From NCBI GenBank assembly GCA_902805475.1, contig CADCSX010000005.1, positions 2,305,501-2,369,500 on the forward strand: a DNA stretch of 64,000 bases. Direction: 5' to 3'. The translations under genes and the position numbers were made by a program. Under the pieces are notes generated by a model. The model ran no database searches, had not been told where the DNA came from, and worked only from the letters and a program-made list of their open reading frames with translations. This document shows, piece by piece, positions 32,298 through 42,910 of the stretch (its first letter is position 1; every line of letters starts with the position of its first letter). The DNA is from Entonaema liquescens (taxonomy: Eukaryota > Ascomycota > Sordariomycetes > Xylariales > Xylariaceae).

Positions 32298-34285
32298 ATG
32301 CAGCATCTTACAAGGGGTAACGCGTCAGGTAGCGGGAGTGTGCATACTTATACTCATGAAGCTATACCAGATCCAAACGACTGGATTCCAGATCGAAAGC
32401 TTAGCAGCCTTACTAAGTACGACGACTATTTTAACGGAGATATATATGAGGATGTGCCATGTAAATATGAGCAGGAGTGGGAGATTGATACGTTTGCTTC
32501 CCCCAAACACCATGTAGACTCGAGACTCTTGACTAATTGGTTTAAAGGGCTACATATCCATATCTCAAGCATGTCAAGTCATTATCCGCAGCCTGGCCCC
32601 ATCTGCGCTATCTTGCGCAGTGGATGGAGATAACGACGTCGCCTACTAAATGGCAGCTAATCAAGGATTTACCTCCCCAAAAACTGAGCCAACTTCGAAA
32701 AGAGAGGGCTGAGCGGACGAATATTGCGGCCATTGATTTCATTTCGGGCCAACCAGCTCCAATTATCCATTCTATCAACACCCCTGGGGATCTGGCCGAT
32801 AGCCTGGACCAACCAGCCGTCCCAGGTGCCAGCCGGTTATACGTTGTAGAAGACCTATCGCGAGATGTCATTGAGCATCTAGGCTCTAAGCTTAACATCG
32901 ATCCTCTCTTTTTCCGAGAACATATTAATGACTACACATGGTATAATACTCGTGATCCATGGGTTGAGCTCCCAGACCTGGATATAGTCTCGCGGGATCG
33001 ACCATACTTCCGCTTGATCTATAATCAACCTCGTTACTTCAAAACGCCGGAAAGCTACGAAGAAGCACTACGACAGGCTGGAAGATTCAATGTACTTCGG
33101 CGGCTCGACGCCGATGATGAGCATCAGTCTCCGTTTGACGAGAAGTCGGCCACGGTTGCCCTTGTTAGAAGCAAGGCGTCTCTATGGATTAGACCAGCCA
33201 AGGCTGGCCAACAAGCTATTGGTAAGTTGTCAATCTATCGTAGTGAATAGTCGATATGAGTATCACGTACTAACAGCTTATATTCGTAGGGGTCCTACTC
33301 ATCGATCCTTCGATAAAAGAAGGATATCCTCTTTGGAGGGGATATCGGCCTTTCAAGAATTCGCCAACGCCCGATAATCAGACACGATTCAACGTACCGC
33401 CTAAGACGACTTTGTTTGAAGAATTAATTTTCTGGATCCAGCAAACATCGCAACAGGATATCGATGCGATCGAGAATAACCCAAGGGCAATGGCTTTCCG
33501 TATTCTGGAGATCATATGCGCAGAGGTAAGTGTAGAATCAGAAGTTATTTACTCTCTTCTATCATCCATTCCTAGCATGTCTCTCATACTGTAGGACAAA
33601 ACAATGAGGAGTATTTAAAAAAAAACGGCACGCTAACTTTAGGTGTCATAAGTGGTTGACCTTGAGCCGTTATATCACTGCGCGATTAGGGCAGATTGAA
33701 TGGGAAATCGAAAGTCCCAAGTGGTTCGATCTGCAGAAACAAGAACTTCAACGGGAGTCCATAAACTTCAACATGTCACTTAAAAAGCTTCACACATGGC
33801 GGCGACGGCTCCCAATATACAGTGCCATGGTCGCCGATACGCGCGCGAACCTTTTCCCGGATTCGATCCCTGGCTCTAATCGGCCAGACTGCATCGACGA
33901 CTTAAAGAAGGACTTTGCCATCGTGGCCGACCACATCAAAGACCTCCTGTCCCGCACGGAGCGCATCGCCGCAGTCGCTACAGCCGTAGCCGCGATCGAG
34001 GAAAGCCGAAGAGCCATTGAGCAGAACAAGACGCTGGGGCGCCTCACCTACTTAGCCGTGATATTCGCGCCCCTCAGTTTCGTCTCTAGTTTCTTCAGCA
34101 TGTCGACCAACGTTTCGGAGCTTACCGGAACGATATGGATTTACTTCTGCGTCGCTATCCCCGTCAGCTTGATAGTATATCTGATAGTGGATAAGAACTG
34201 GACGAATAATCTCCAAGGCGTTTACGATCGGACGAGTAATGCTAAAGAGAAACTCAAGAATGCGAGCCCAGGTGTTAGTAAGTAA
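32298..34285 (+). CDS. CorA-like (MIT superfamily) membrane protein, with one frame break
   Basis: Fungal CorA-like protein, normally about 550-650 aa; this model gives about 597 aa. Exons: 32298-33221, 33290-33525 and 33653-34285. The N-terminal soluble part has WIPDRKLSSL, YDDYFNGDIYEDV and YPYLKHVKSLS blocks, then the WMEITTSP and REHIND segments. The C-terminal part has a long helical region, then two membrane helices (LTYLAVIFAPLSFVSSFF; IWIYFCVAIPVSLIVYLIV). Classic CorA channels carry a GMN motif after helix 1; here the position reads SMS, so magnesium transport is uncertain. The frame shifts between LLTNWFK and ATYPYL around 32544-32549, an AAAGGG run; one missing base explains it. 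An alternative spliced model using a GTACGA donor would delete a conserved block and is less likely. Intron 3 uses the acceptor at 33652 because the one at 33642 leads to a stop. Confidence 0.82.
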
Positions 34286-35830
34286 CCCGAGAAGTGGAAG
34301 TTGGGGGTTTATATTGCTGTATTATGATATCCGTTTAGATTTCTGGGAAAGGGAAATAATTAAAGGGTGGCCGGTTGGGGGTTACTTTGGTAGGTCTCTG
34401 GATAGGAAGCATTATGGGGACTTATGAGTTACGATATGGGAACAGCGATAGACAGCATAGCATTCATCATCTCTGTAAACTCTGCTAGACGGGCGGGTTA
34501 GGTTCACATGTCAGCATTCTGGGTAGAGTTTATGGTATTCCGTCTTTTTAGTCTCGCGTGTGATTACATTAATATCAACTAACTAAACTAAGAATCGGAA
34601 GCTAAGTGAGCTCCTATGTATTAATTATGGTAATGTGATAAGAGAAGGTTAACATGTCCCCGTCGTTAGATAGGACATGTTGAGGAGACCCAGGGCTTGA
34701 GTCGTATAGCGAATAGGCTAAGAACAGCACAATTCGTGCATGACTCGCTTCGAGTTACCGCCGAGCTGCGTGTGACTATCATCGTTTTAGACACACAGAG
34801 AAATGCCGCAATAGAAACACTCCTGGTAGTGTATATTCTAATGGGGTCATCCTTCGTGCTCTCGGGTAAGATTTTGGTAACCCACGGGCATAGTCTACGC
34901 CGACGTAATGAGGCTTACAGACCTTGGTGTCTCAACTACGGATTTTAGGTCAGGAAATAGCTTGTTAGTAGGATTTACGCTTACTATTGCCTAGTTACTT
35001 GACTTTACTTATAATGGCTATCCGTATAATCCGGCTCTCAAACCGGCCGACATAAGTCTCCGGGCTAAGAGTTTGGATTCTCTGAAAATTGAGATTTAAA
35101 GAGAGACCTGTTGTTAAGATGCTATCGTCAGAGGATCGTGGAATGGTCTGGCCCTTGTCCACGGCTTGAATGGCGTCCATCGGTAAGATTTTACAAGCCG
35201 ATATGGTTGCGCTGACGTACCACATAACTGGAGGGATTAAGGGCATATTTTTATCAATTCCTGCAACAGCTCTGCCGGTCATTCATGCAGGTCTCTCTGA
35301 TTAGCGTATTCCTGAGAGATTAGGTTTCGAGTGCATGACCAAGTGTTGTTCCCGACGGGCACCCATACGGTTCAAATAGGGTTCATCTGTAGTGTAGTTA
35401 GTTTACTCCCATCGCTATTTGCATTATGGTTGACTTTGCTGGCGACTTCATCCACAAATCATCTAGACCAATTGACTTTAACTAAATACTAAGTCGAATC
35501 ATTGATGCTTTAGATAAGGATTGCTGCATTAGGCGCTTACCTATAATAAAGACCATTATTAGAGGCCAATGCTATGTAAAACACCATCTCGGTAACCTAC
35601 CTCCCATGCCAACGCAATCGTCGGTAACCAGAGTATATCATGGATGTTTTATCGCCGATAATTAAAACCGTCATCTTTTAAATCTGGGATGACTATTTCG
35701 AAAGCTCTTTCCAAGCCAGCCATGTTACACTTTATATGATTAGTATATATTTCACTTTCATTCCAATGACTCAAAAAGCATGTCTCTCGTCTGTTTGCAG
35801 TGCAGATACCGATAGACCTCCTTTTCTGTT

Positions 35831-35856
35831 CAGGGCAACTCAGGGCAACTCAGGGG
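35831..35856. repeat. 10-bp tandem repeat, 2.6 copies
   Basis: CAGGGCAACT appears twice in tandem followed by the partial, diverged copy CAGGGG. Confidence 0.75.
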
Positions 35857-36095
35857 AAATATTAACAAGTTTCTTCTAGAACAGATGCCAAGACAATAGC
35901 CGTGGAAACTTTACCGGAAATAGAAGACGAGACGGAAAATGATTCGACTTGGAGTTTTGTTGACCATGACGCTAAACCTGTTAAGGCCATAGGGTACCGG
36001 GGATGATACGGATCACTATCTGGGGTACTTTTGTTCGGTAGTGTTCTTCGAAAGCTCCGCTTCTCAACGGGTGGGAGGAACAAGGGGAAAGCTAT

Positions 36096-36128
36096 CAGTA
36101 AAGCTCCAGTAAAGCTCCAGTAAAGTCC
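36096..36128. repeat. 11-bp tandem repeat, about three copies
   Basis: CAGTAAAGCTC appears at 36096-36106 and 36107-36117, with a third diverged copy to 36128 and AAGCT-rich sequence following. Confidence 0.8.
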
Positions 36129-36963
36129 CTTGTAAGTTCCATTGAAGCTTTATTTGCTTGACCCAGTACAGATCTTTCAAATGCTGGTCATAGCCTTGGC
36201 GTTTCTCTTACGAAGTACATTTTAAATACTTGGTATTTAATAAGTTCATCACTATAGATCTTGGCGGATGATCCACGGGGTCTAATATTAGTAGCTTCTG
36301 GCGTATTAAGACGTATTATTGATGGGAGATTTAGCTGGGTAGATACATGGAATTAGCGGTGATGAGGCCGCCTGACCATCAACTTCACTGCTTCTAGTAT
36401 CAAAAGAGCAGCATGGCAACATGGTTAGCAGGACTACGCAAGCCTCTTGGAAGCAAGGCGAAGCTCCATCTGCCGCTCTTGGCTCTTTACTCGTTTAAGT
36501 CGGGGGTGTTGTAGGTACTATAGCCCCAGTCGAATCAAAGATGGTCGAATAGGAAAGATGATCATCCCGTCCCCCGCCGTTCGTGCATACAACAAGTGTA
36601 TGGCTGTCTGGATAGTGTATGTACACCAAGCATACAACCAAGCATACAGCAAACAGACAAAACAGCAGACAACCAGGTCCTTGTCAGCTCACCCTACCGC
36701 TTCTTCACCCTATCTACCCCGGACCTCCGATCCCTCTCAACAATAAGGGTTGCTCATCGTACCTCTATCGTACCTATTTACTCATAATCATCCCATCTTC
36801 CCCCTCTTCTTCACCTCCTTTGTTCTCTTTTCTACCCTTTGTACCCAGCCATTGAACTCTCCGACAATTCAAATCATCGTCCCAGTTTCTCCAAACCTAA
36901 CATCCTTCGGTCCGTGCATAGAGCTCCAACTTCCATCTCCAACTCCTTCGAAAAGCTCCAAAT

Positions 36964-37681
36964 ATGACTGGCCCCCGCCTTACAGCTCCTGCTTCGAAGC
37001 TCATCCGCTCAATTAGCACCACAGCTACGGCCTCAGTGCCCAAGTCCAACACATTACTTACGAGCTCTAAGAATGCAGCTCCGCTGTCAAGGAAATATGC
37101 AGACCTCCTCAAGGAGAGGAATATAGATCCGGACGTAAGTTTTAGCATCATGCACCTCTGTTTGCTAGTTTTATAAGAACGGCTTATAAGTGACTAAACT
37201 AACATCCAATCAGCATTCCCGTCACCTATACACGCGATCCTCAAACCGTCCTCACCCACCACCTCGCACAATGCGACTAATGCAGAGCTTCACATCGAGT
37301 GCTCAAACTGCTCAGGCCGATGCCAACACAATGGACCACATTTTCTTCCCTGGTTCCGCTGCACTTGAGGGATCGTCTAACGACCCGTTCGCCCACCTCC
37401 GTGTACCTTTACTCCCCGACAACTTCGTCACTCACCACACTCCTGAGACGACGGATGGTCCCGTCGCTCCCGCTCAGATTAGCATTGTCGCTGCTAACCC
37501 AGAGCTCGTATCCCCATCTGCCCTTACCGAGGTAGAAGGCATGGGTATCGACGGCGTGGAGTTAAAGTTCGTCCACGAAGAGGCGAAAGCAGAGCAAGAG
37601 CAGGGCATGCTTAGGAATGTGTGGAGAGGCTTGGTCGACGATGTGATAGGTGGCAGTAATAAAGGCAATGTTGCTCTTTAA
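36964..37681 (+). CDS. Small protein of unknown function, possibly mitochondrial
   Basis: Two exons, 36964-37134 and 37214-37681, joined in phase across a 79-bp GT-AG intron with an ACTAAC branch sequence, giving 212 aa. The N-terminus MTGPRLTAPASKLIRSIST is rich in Ser, Thr, Ala and basic residues and lacks acids, consistent with a mitochondrial presequence. The rest includes a motif-like segment LRVPLLPDNFVTHH and the block ISIVAANPELVSP near the C-terminus; I do not recognise a domain. At the start of exon 2 a stretch of 21 codons (37215-37277) reads more like coding sequence in the +1 frame, with mostly C-ending codons, than in the in-phase frame, so a local frame exchange is possible. 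A start at the ATG of 37271 is a fallback. Confidence 0.62.
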
Positions 37682-38287
37682 CATAACGCGTGCTGGCTCA
37701 CGATGGTCACGAATTCAATTGACGGAGAGGTGGTTAACAATGACATGATTCGAGCTCTGCCGGGAAAAGGCACCGAGCAGGCGGTTCTGGAAGTGCTTCG
37801 GACCGGGTTTTGCATATTTTTTATTTAATGAGTTTTGTTTTTGTGTTTTAGCGAGAGCGGAAAAGATCCTATCTTTTGGAACATAGAGTCGATTGTATCA
37901 ATGATACGCGACCGAAATCAAGCAGCGACGCAGTCAAGTCGCAGAAACAAGAAAAACGAGAAGAGTAAATCCCTCTTTGTGTGAACATCAACTTGTGTAC
38001 TACATCTCATCCAGTTTGGTTTGTGATTTAGTTAATGTGTCAAAGCGATATTATGATATAAGAATTGCTACTCTATGACTGTACTTGACTAGATTCATAA
38101 CAATGCCTTAGGTAATTAAGTGGTTAAAACTATCTATCTCGTCCGTGAATTTGGCCCATGAACCACTATGAGAATAGACTACTTGTGTTGAGAGAGACTC
38201 GCTTAACATACCTAGAGGTAGTTATATGAGAAGATATCGATATTCCAGGCTCGGGAATTTGAAGATATAGTTATAAGCTTATTCTCA
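37682..38287. other. Convergent intergenic spacer
   Basis: Contains only the 3' flanks of the convergent genes on either side. No gene or repeat recognised. Confidence 0.5.
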
Positions 38288-39473
38288 TCACTCCACTCCA
38301 ACTAACCCCTTACTAACCTCCCACAGCTTCTCTTCTTTCTCGCGATCAAACGCCCACTCTCCATACCCGTACTCAATCACATCGCCATCTGCCGGCACGG
38401 GGCCGGCGATTGAGGCGCCCTCGAGATACAGACCTCCTTTCCCCTCTAACTCTTTCGAGATGGCTGCATAGACGCTCGTTGCACATGCCTGCTCCAGGCT
38501 GACGAAGTACTTCTTTGCCCGCTCATTGCTCTTCGCCGCCTCCATCTCATCCGCGCAGAATTTCTGCAGGTTTGGACTGACGAAACTGCCTGGGTTGAGG
38601 CTGTACCCGTGCAAACCCTGTGCGCCATAGAGCCGTTCGATTTGGGTTGCCACTAGTTTTGAGTCAGAAAGCTGCCTGTTGGGATTAAGAATGGAAGATA
38701 TAATAAGAAAAGGTTACGAAAAAGGACCACACTTACTATAGATGTTGGCCGTCTTGGATTGCCCGTCTATTAAATTTGGTGTTAGCTATCTCAAATATCG
38801 CCTCTGCGTCTATTAAAGAGAAGATCTCATTACATACATGCAGCCCAACCATCATATTCACCCTCAAAGGTCAGGTTGTCGAAACGCACAGGACCGTAGC
38901 GATGGCCTGACGACGAGACGTTCACTACACGCGAGTGGAACTCGGGGTCGAACTAGCGAGCAGGAGATCCTTTAATAGGTAGAATAGGAGGAAGTGCGAT
39001 AAGTGGTTCGTTCCAAATTGCAGTTCGAATCCATCCTTGGTGCGGCTTTCGGGTGTTTTCATGACACCTGCATTATTGACCAGGACGTTCAGCTTACCAC
39101 CACTCTGCTCCCGGAACTCGGCGGCGCACTTGCGAACACTCGCGAGGTCGGTCTGGTCCATGAACAAGAGGTGTATGCGCCCTGTTTCGAGGAGAGAAGT
39201 GCCGAGGGCGTCGCGCGCTCTATCGAGATCCCTTGCTGTTGCGAAGATGGTGGCGCCTGTCAATGCCAAAGCCCGAACGGTTTCGGGCCCCATGCCGGAA
39301 GACACACCCGTAATGAGAATAACTTTATCGCCCATGGCTCCAACAAGGCCTTCGTCCTGGACGATCTGCCCTCCAGTTGGCCGGGAGTCTCCTGGACCGT
39401 TAACAACTTCCCATTTGTTACGCTCAGCATAGCGGCCAGTGAGTTGGAAAGGAACTTGTGATGCCATTTTCAT
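38288..39473 (-). CDS. Short-chain dehydrogenase/reductase (retinol dehydrogenase/WWOX-like), one frame break
   Basis: NAD(P)-dependent oxidoreductase with a Rossmann fold. Exons on the minus strand: 39473-38838, 38766-38737 and 38652-38288; about 343 aa if the frame break is bridged. The cofactor motif is ITGVSSGMG (TGxxxGxG), followed by VLVNNAGVM. The catalytic serine lies in VNVSSSGHRYG and the catalytic Tyr/Lys pair is assembled across intron 1 (WAAYGQSK). Wording and length match the fungal retinol-dehydrogenase-like SDR group rather than compact 250-aa SDRs. The frame breaks at a run of four G on the + strand (38944-38947): one extra base gives SSTPEFHSRVV as in relatives and restores phase at both introns. 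It starts 932 bp from a divergent P450 gene, which hints at a shared oxidative pathway; substrate unknown. ATG at 39467 is an alternative start. Confidence 0.86.
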
Positions 39474-40405
39474 GATGGTTCCTGCGCCTTCGATTCAATG
39501 GTTAGGCTGTTATACGGATAAAGCTCTAATTCAATACTCGGATTTCAAAGAGAACTTTATGAAGCCGAATTATGATTTTCACTTATATCTACGTGGAGAC
39601 GAAAAGAAGCAGAGGAGTCTTCTTTTATGCTTCATACCCCCTGGCTCTTTACATGGAAGACGGTGCAATTTTACTCTTGATTATCTATCACAAGCTACTA
39701 TAATTCTAACTACGGAGTCATAAATGAGGATTAGTTCCAAGATAAAACCTCTAAATATTGAAACTTATAGAAGCCTGTCTCCATAAGTTTCTATCAGGAT
39801 CCTGGGGTCCATTTCTTAACTCCAGAGAAACCTTGGCACGTGCAGAAGATGGATGGGACTTTTATCGCTACCGAGCCAATAAACAAACAAGTGCATCATT
39901 ACATGCATGTTAAATCCGAAGCTGTGGTGGCAGGCATGCATGCGGATTGCTTACCTGGTGTACTCACCACGAATGGTCGTCCACAAGAGGCTCTCCTATT
40001 ACGAAATAATCACCGTGCATCATGTCCGGCCCAACTTCAAGTTTCCTAGAAGGAATTGTAATTTGTTGCTCGGAAACCGATAAATTGCGAAGACTGTCCA
40101 TTTCCGTCCTGAGCACGGCACAAACCCCTCAGCCGATAGATTCTTGTTGGTGTGTTACTCAACAACACCATCTTACAAGGCATTCTCCAGCGATATATGC
40201 GCAACTATATCATAGAATACGCCACTCAATCTAAGAACGGATGGGAAGCCACTTTAAAGGATTTCAAGTATATAAGTAGGTTGGATATAGTTGAAGGCCT
40301 AGGGTGTCGATATGAAAACCCTACCTTACAAGATAATTGCACAAATAATTACCCAAACTCGAGACTAGAACACATTACAATCAAACCACAGATACAAAGT
40401 TACAT
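39474..40405. other. Divergent promoter region between SDR and P450
   Basis: No gene. Includes the TATA-like element at 40269-40276 in front of the P450 gene. Otherwise unremarkable AT-rich sequence. Confidence 0.5.
40269..40276 (+). promoter_or_regulatory. TATA-box-like element of the P450 gene
   Basis: TATATAAG lies 130 bp upstream of the P450 start codon, a plausible distance for a fungal TATA box plus a short leader. Confidence 0.4.
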
Positions 40406-42393
40406 ATGGCGATACTAGTGTTAATATGGTCTCTCGTTAATTCTTTAATTGCTTTTGTACCAATTTTCTTAGTCTCGAGATTAGTATATACTCGCTCCCT
40501 GGCATGGTACCGACTCCGGCATATTAACGGGCCATGGCTCGCCTCCTTCTCGTACGTATGGCTTTTCTGGAGGGGGCTCAAAGGAGACCAGGGAGCCGCT
40601 TTCCGGGAACTTGACCAAAAGTACGGACCTCTTGTGCGTGTTGGGCCCAAAGACCTCATAACCAGTGACCCTGAGATCATACGGCGGATGAGCGCCGCGC
40701 GGTCTAAATACCAGCGTTCAGTCTGGTATGAAGCAAATCGTATAAACCCTTATACTACATCTCTATTCGCTGAGATAGACACCGGCGAACACAATAAGCT
40801 AAGGGCGAGGATGTCGTTCGCGTACGGGAGCACGGAGAACACAACAATAGAAGAAGGCATTGATGAGCAAATAGCCGAATTCGTAGCATTGATCCGACGC
40901 AAGTATCTATCGTCGGATCACGAGCTGCGACCAATAGATCTTGCTAGTAGGGTAGAGTTTTTCACGCTCGATGTCTTGAGCAGGGTCGCTTACGGCCAGG
41001 CATTCGGCCACCTGCGGACGGACTCGGACGTGCAACACTATTCAGAAGCTTTAGGAGATGTGATGCGCATCATCACACTATTGGTTTCAATTCCCTGGCT
41101 TATACCGCTCTTCTTCAATAGTGCTGCACTCGGTCTATTCGGACCAAAACCTACGGATAAAAGAGGAGTAGGAAGAATGATGGGGTAAGTGTTTACAGGG
41201 AGTTTAAGTTGGGTAGTTTCTTATGAACTGACACGATGTTCATGTCTGAAGACTTGCGCAAGCGGTTATCGAGAAACGTTTCAACTCAGAGTCGGAGAGT
41301 CAGAAAGACATGCTGGTAGGATTATCTCTCCTGTCCCAAAACCTCTGGTTTCCTATTTTTTGCCCTCAAGTCACTAATGAACGGGATCGTCTATCATAGG
41401 GATCATTCATAAAACACGGCCTTACGCGTGACCAGTGCGAAACGGAAATTCCCTTCCAGCTTATAGCCGGCAATGATACGACCGCCACGACGATTCGTGG
41501 AACTTTGATCCATTTACTCTCGTCGCCTTTTGCTTACTTCAAGCTACGAGAAGAGATAGATGGAGCTATAGCAAGAGGCCAGATTTCGTCACCGATCAAG
41601 AAAGACGAGGCGATGAAGTTGGAATATCTACAGGTACGAGTCTATAGAGAAAAGGGGGTTGGATTATTTATACTGACAGTCGAGGGTTGAAGGCTGTGAT
41701 ATATGAAGGTCTCCGTATTAATACTCCTCTCTCTCACCTTTTACTCAAGGTAGTCCCTCCTGAAGGAGATACGAGTAAGTATAGTCCAATCTTATTCTTC
41801 CTACTCTTGCTAGGGGATCACAAAGTCATGACACAGGCATCAACTTAACCAAACGCAACTCAATCCCTTCAATCTTCTTTCAACCAAAACCACCTAACAC
41901 CGGAGAATTCGTAGTTCACGGCAAGTTTATCCCAGGGGGAACACGCGTTGGCCATAACCAAAACGCTATGCATCGTTCGAAGGCCATATTTGGTCACGAT
42001 GCGCAGGTATTCCGACCCGAGCGCTGGCTTAATATCGACGCAGAGAAATACCGCGAAATGGTCCAGACGGTAGAGCTTGTCTTCGGCTACGGCCAATTCG
42101 GCTGCCTGGGAAAGGGTATTGCTTTCTTAGAGCTGAATAAAATCTATGCTGAGGTAGATATCCTCCAATTTCTATTGCATTCTCTAAACAAACCCTAGCT
42201 CACCCCCTTTTTCCTTTGACACATTTACATACAACGCCTCAAATACATAATAGCTGACACGGAATAATGCTTGATTTAGTTGTTTCGTCACTTCGATTTC
42301 CAATTGATCGAACCAAAGAAGCCCATACGCACCGTGGATCTCAATATTCTTCTGCAGAAGGACATGTGGGTGAGAGTAACTGAGAGATCTTGA
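40406..42393 (+). CDS. Cytochrome P450 monooxygenase (pisatin-demethylase-like group)
   Basis: ER-anchored heme monooxygenase. Six exons: 40406-41184, 41252-41315, 41400-41633, 41693-41774, 41837-42153 and 42280-42393, giving 529 aa. Every junction is GT-AG and in phase. An N-terminal membrane anchor (residues 2-25) precedes the soluble domain. The I-helix oxygen-binding motif is AGNDTT, the K-helix ExxR is EGLR, the PERF-type motif is RPERW, and the heme loop FGYGQFGCLG places the thiolate ligand at Cys476. The last exon (LFRHFDFQLIEP..) gives the usual P450 C-terminus; stopping at the unspliced frame end (42198) would truncate it. Overall wording is closest to the fungal group often annotated as pisatin demethylase-like, but the substrate cannot be inferred. 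It is transcribed away from an SDR gene. Confidence 0.94.
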
Positions 42394-42910
42394 TGGTCGC
42401 GGAAGGGAGATGGGTAACGAGTATTGACGATAGAAAACTGGACGATATTTCGAGTAAGTCGGACACACGTATCAGAATTTGGGTCGGAGAGGCAAACGAG
42501 AATGGCGATTGGACTTTTCATATCAGGCTTTACGGTACCAAGTATGCAACTATATATGACTCTTAACGATTAACCAATTACTGTAAACATACTCTTACCT
42601 TTTGGATTTATGAGTAATACTCCGACTGTTAATTCAACGTCCATACTAGCAAAACCGAATTGGTAGAGTAGTACTTGCTTTACTATTTGCATTGTGATCT
42701 GGATGTATCTATACCTACAAAAAAGGGTATCGTATCTAGACCAACCTCAATCCGCCCGGGCCAATGGAGCCAGTTTTTGAATCAACCAGCCATCTCTTTT
42801 GTTCTCTTATAACACAATGAGGACCGGCCCTTCTAGCCTCACATCCTCACGGCCCAAAAATATGTATTCCTAACATGTGCCGTTGTCGACTTGCATCACT
42901 TCAATATCAC
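42394..42910. other. Convergent intergenic spacer
   Basis: The 3' flanks of the P450 and NAD+ carrier genes. Nothing else recognised. Confidence 0.5.

Larger units (their letters stand above)
34286..36963. other. 2.7 kb intergenic, no gene seen
   Basis: No gene supported. Two short tandem repeats lie at 35831-35856 and 36096-36128. From about 36640 to 36930 the + strand is C/T-rich, as in promoters and leaders of the downstream gene. Confidence 0.5.

Noticed and set aside
38288..42393. Secondary-metabolite gene cluster
   Set aside because: Only an SDR and a P450 are present; no backbone synthase, transporter or dedicated regulator lies within the neighbouring 20 kb.
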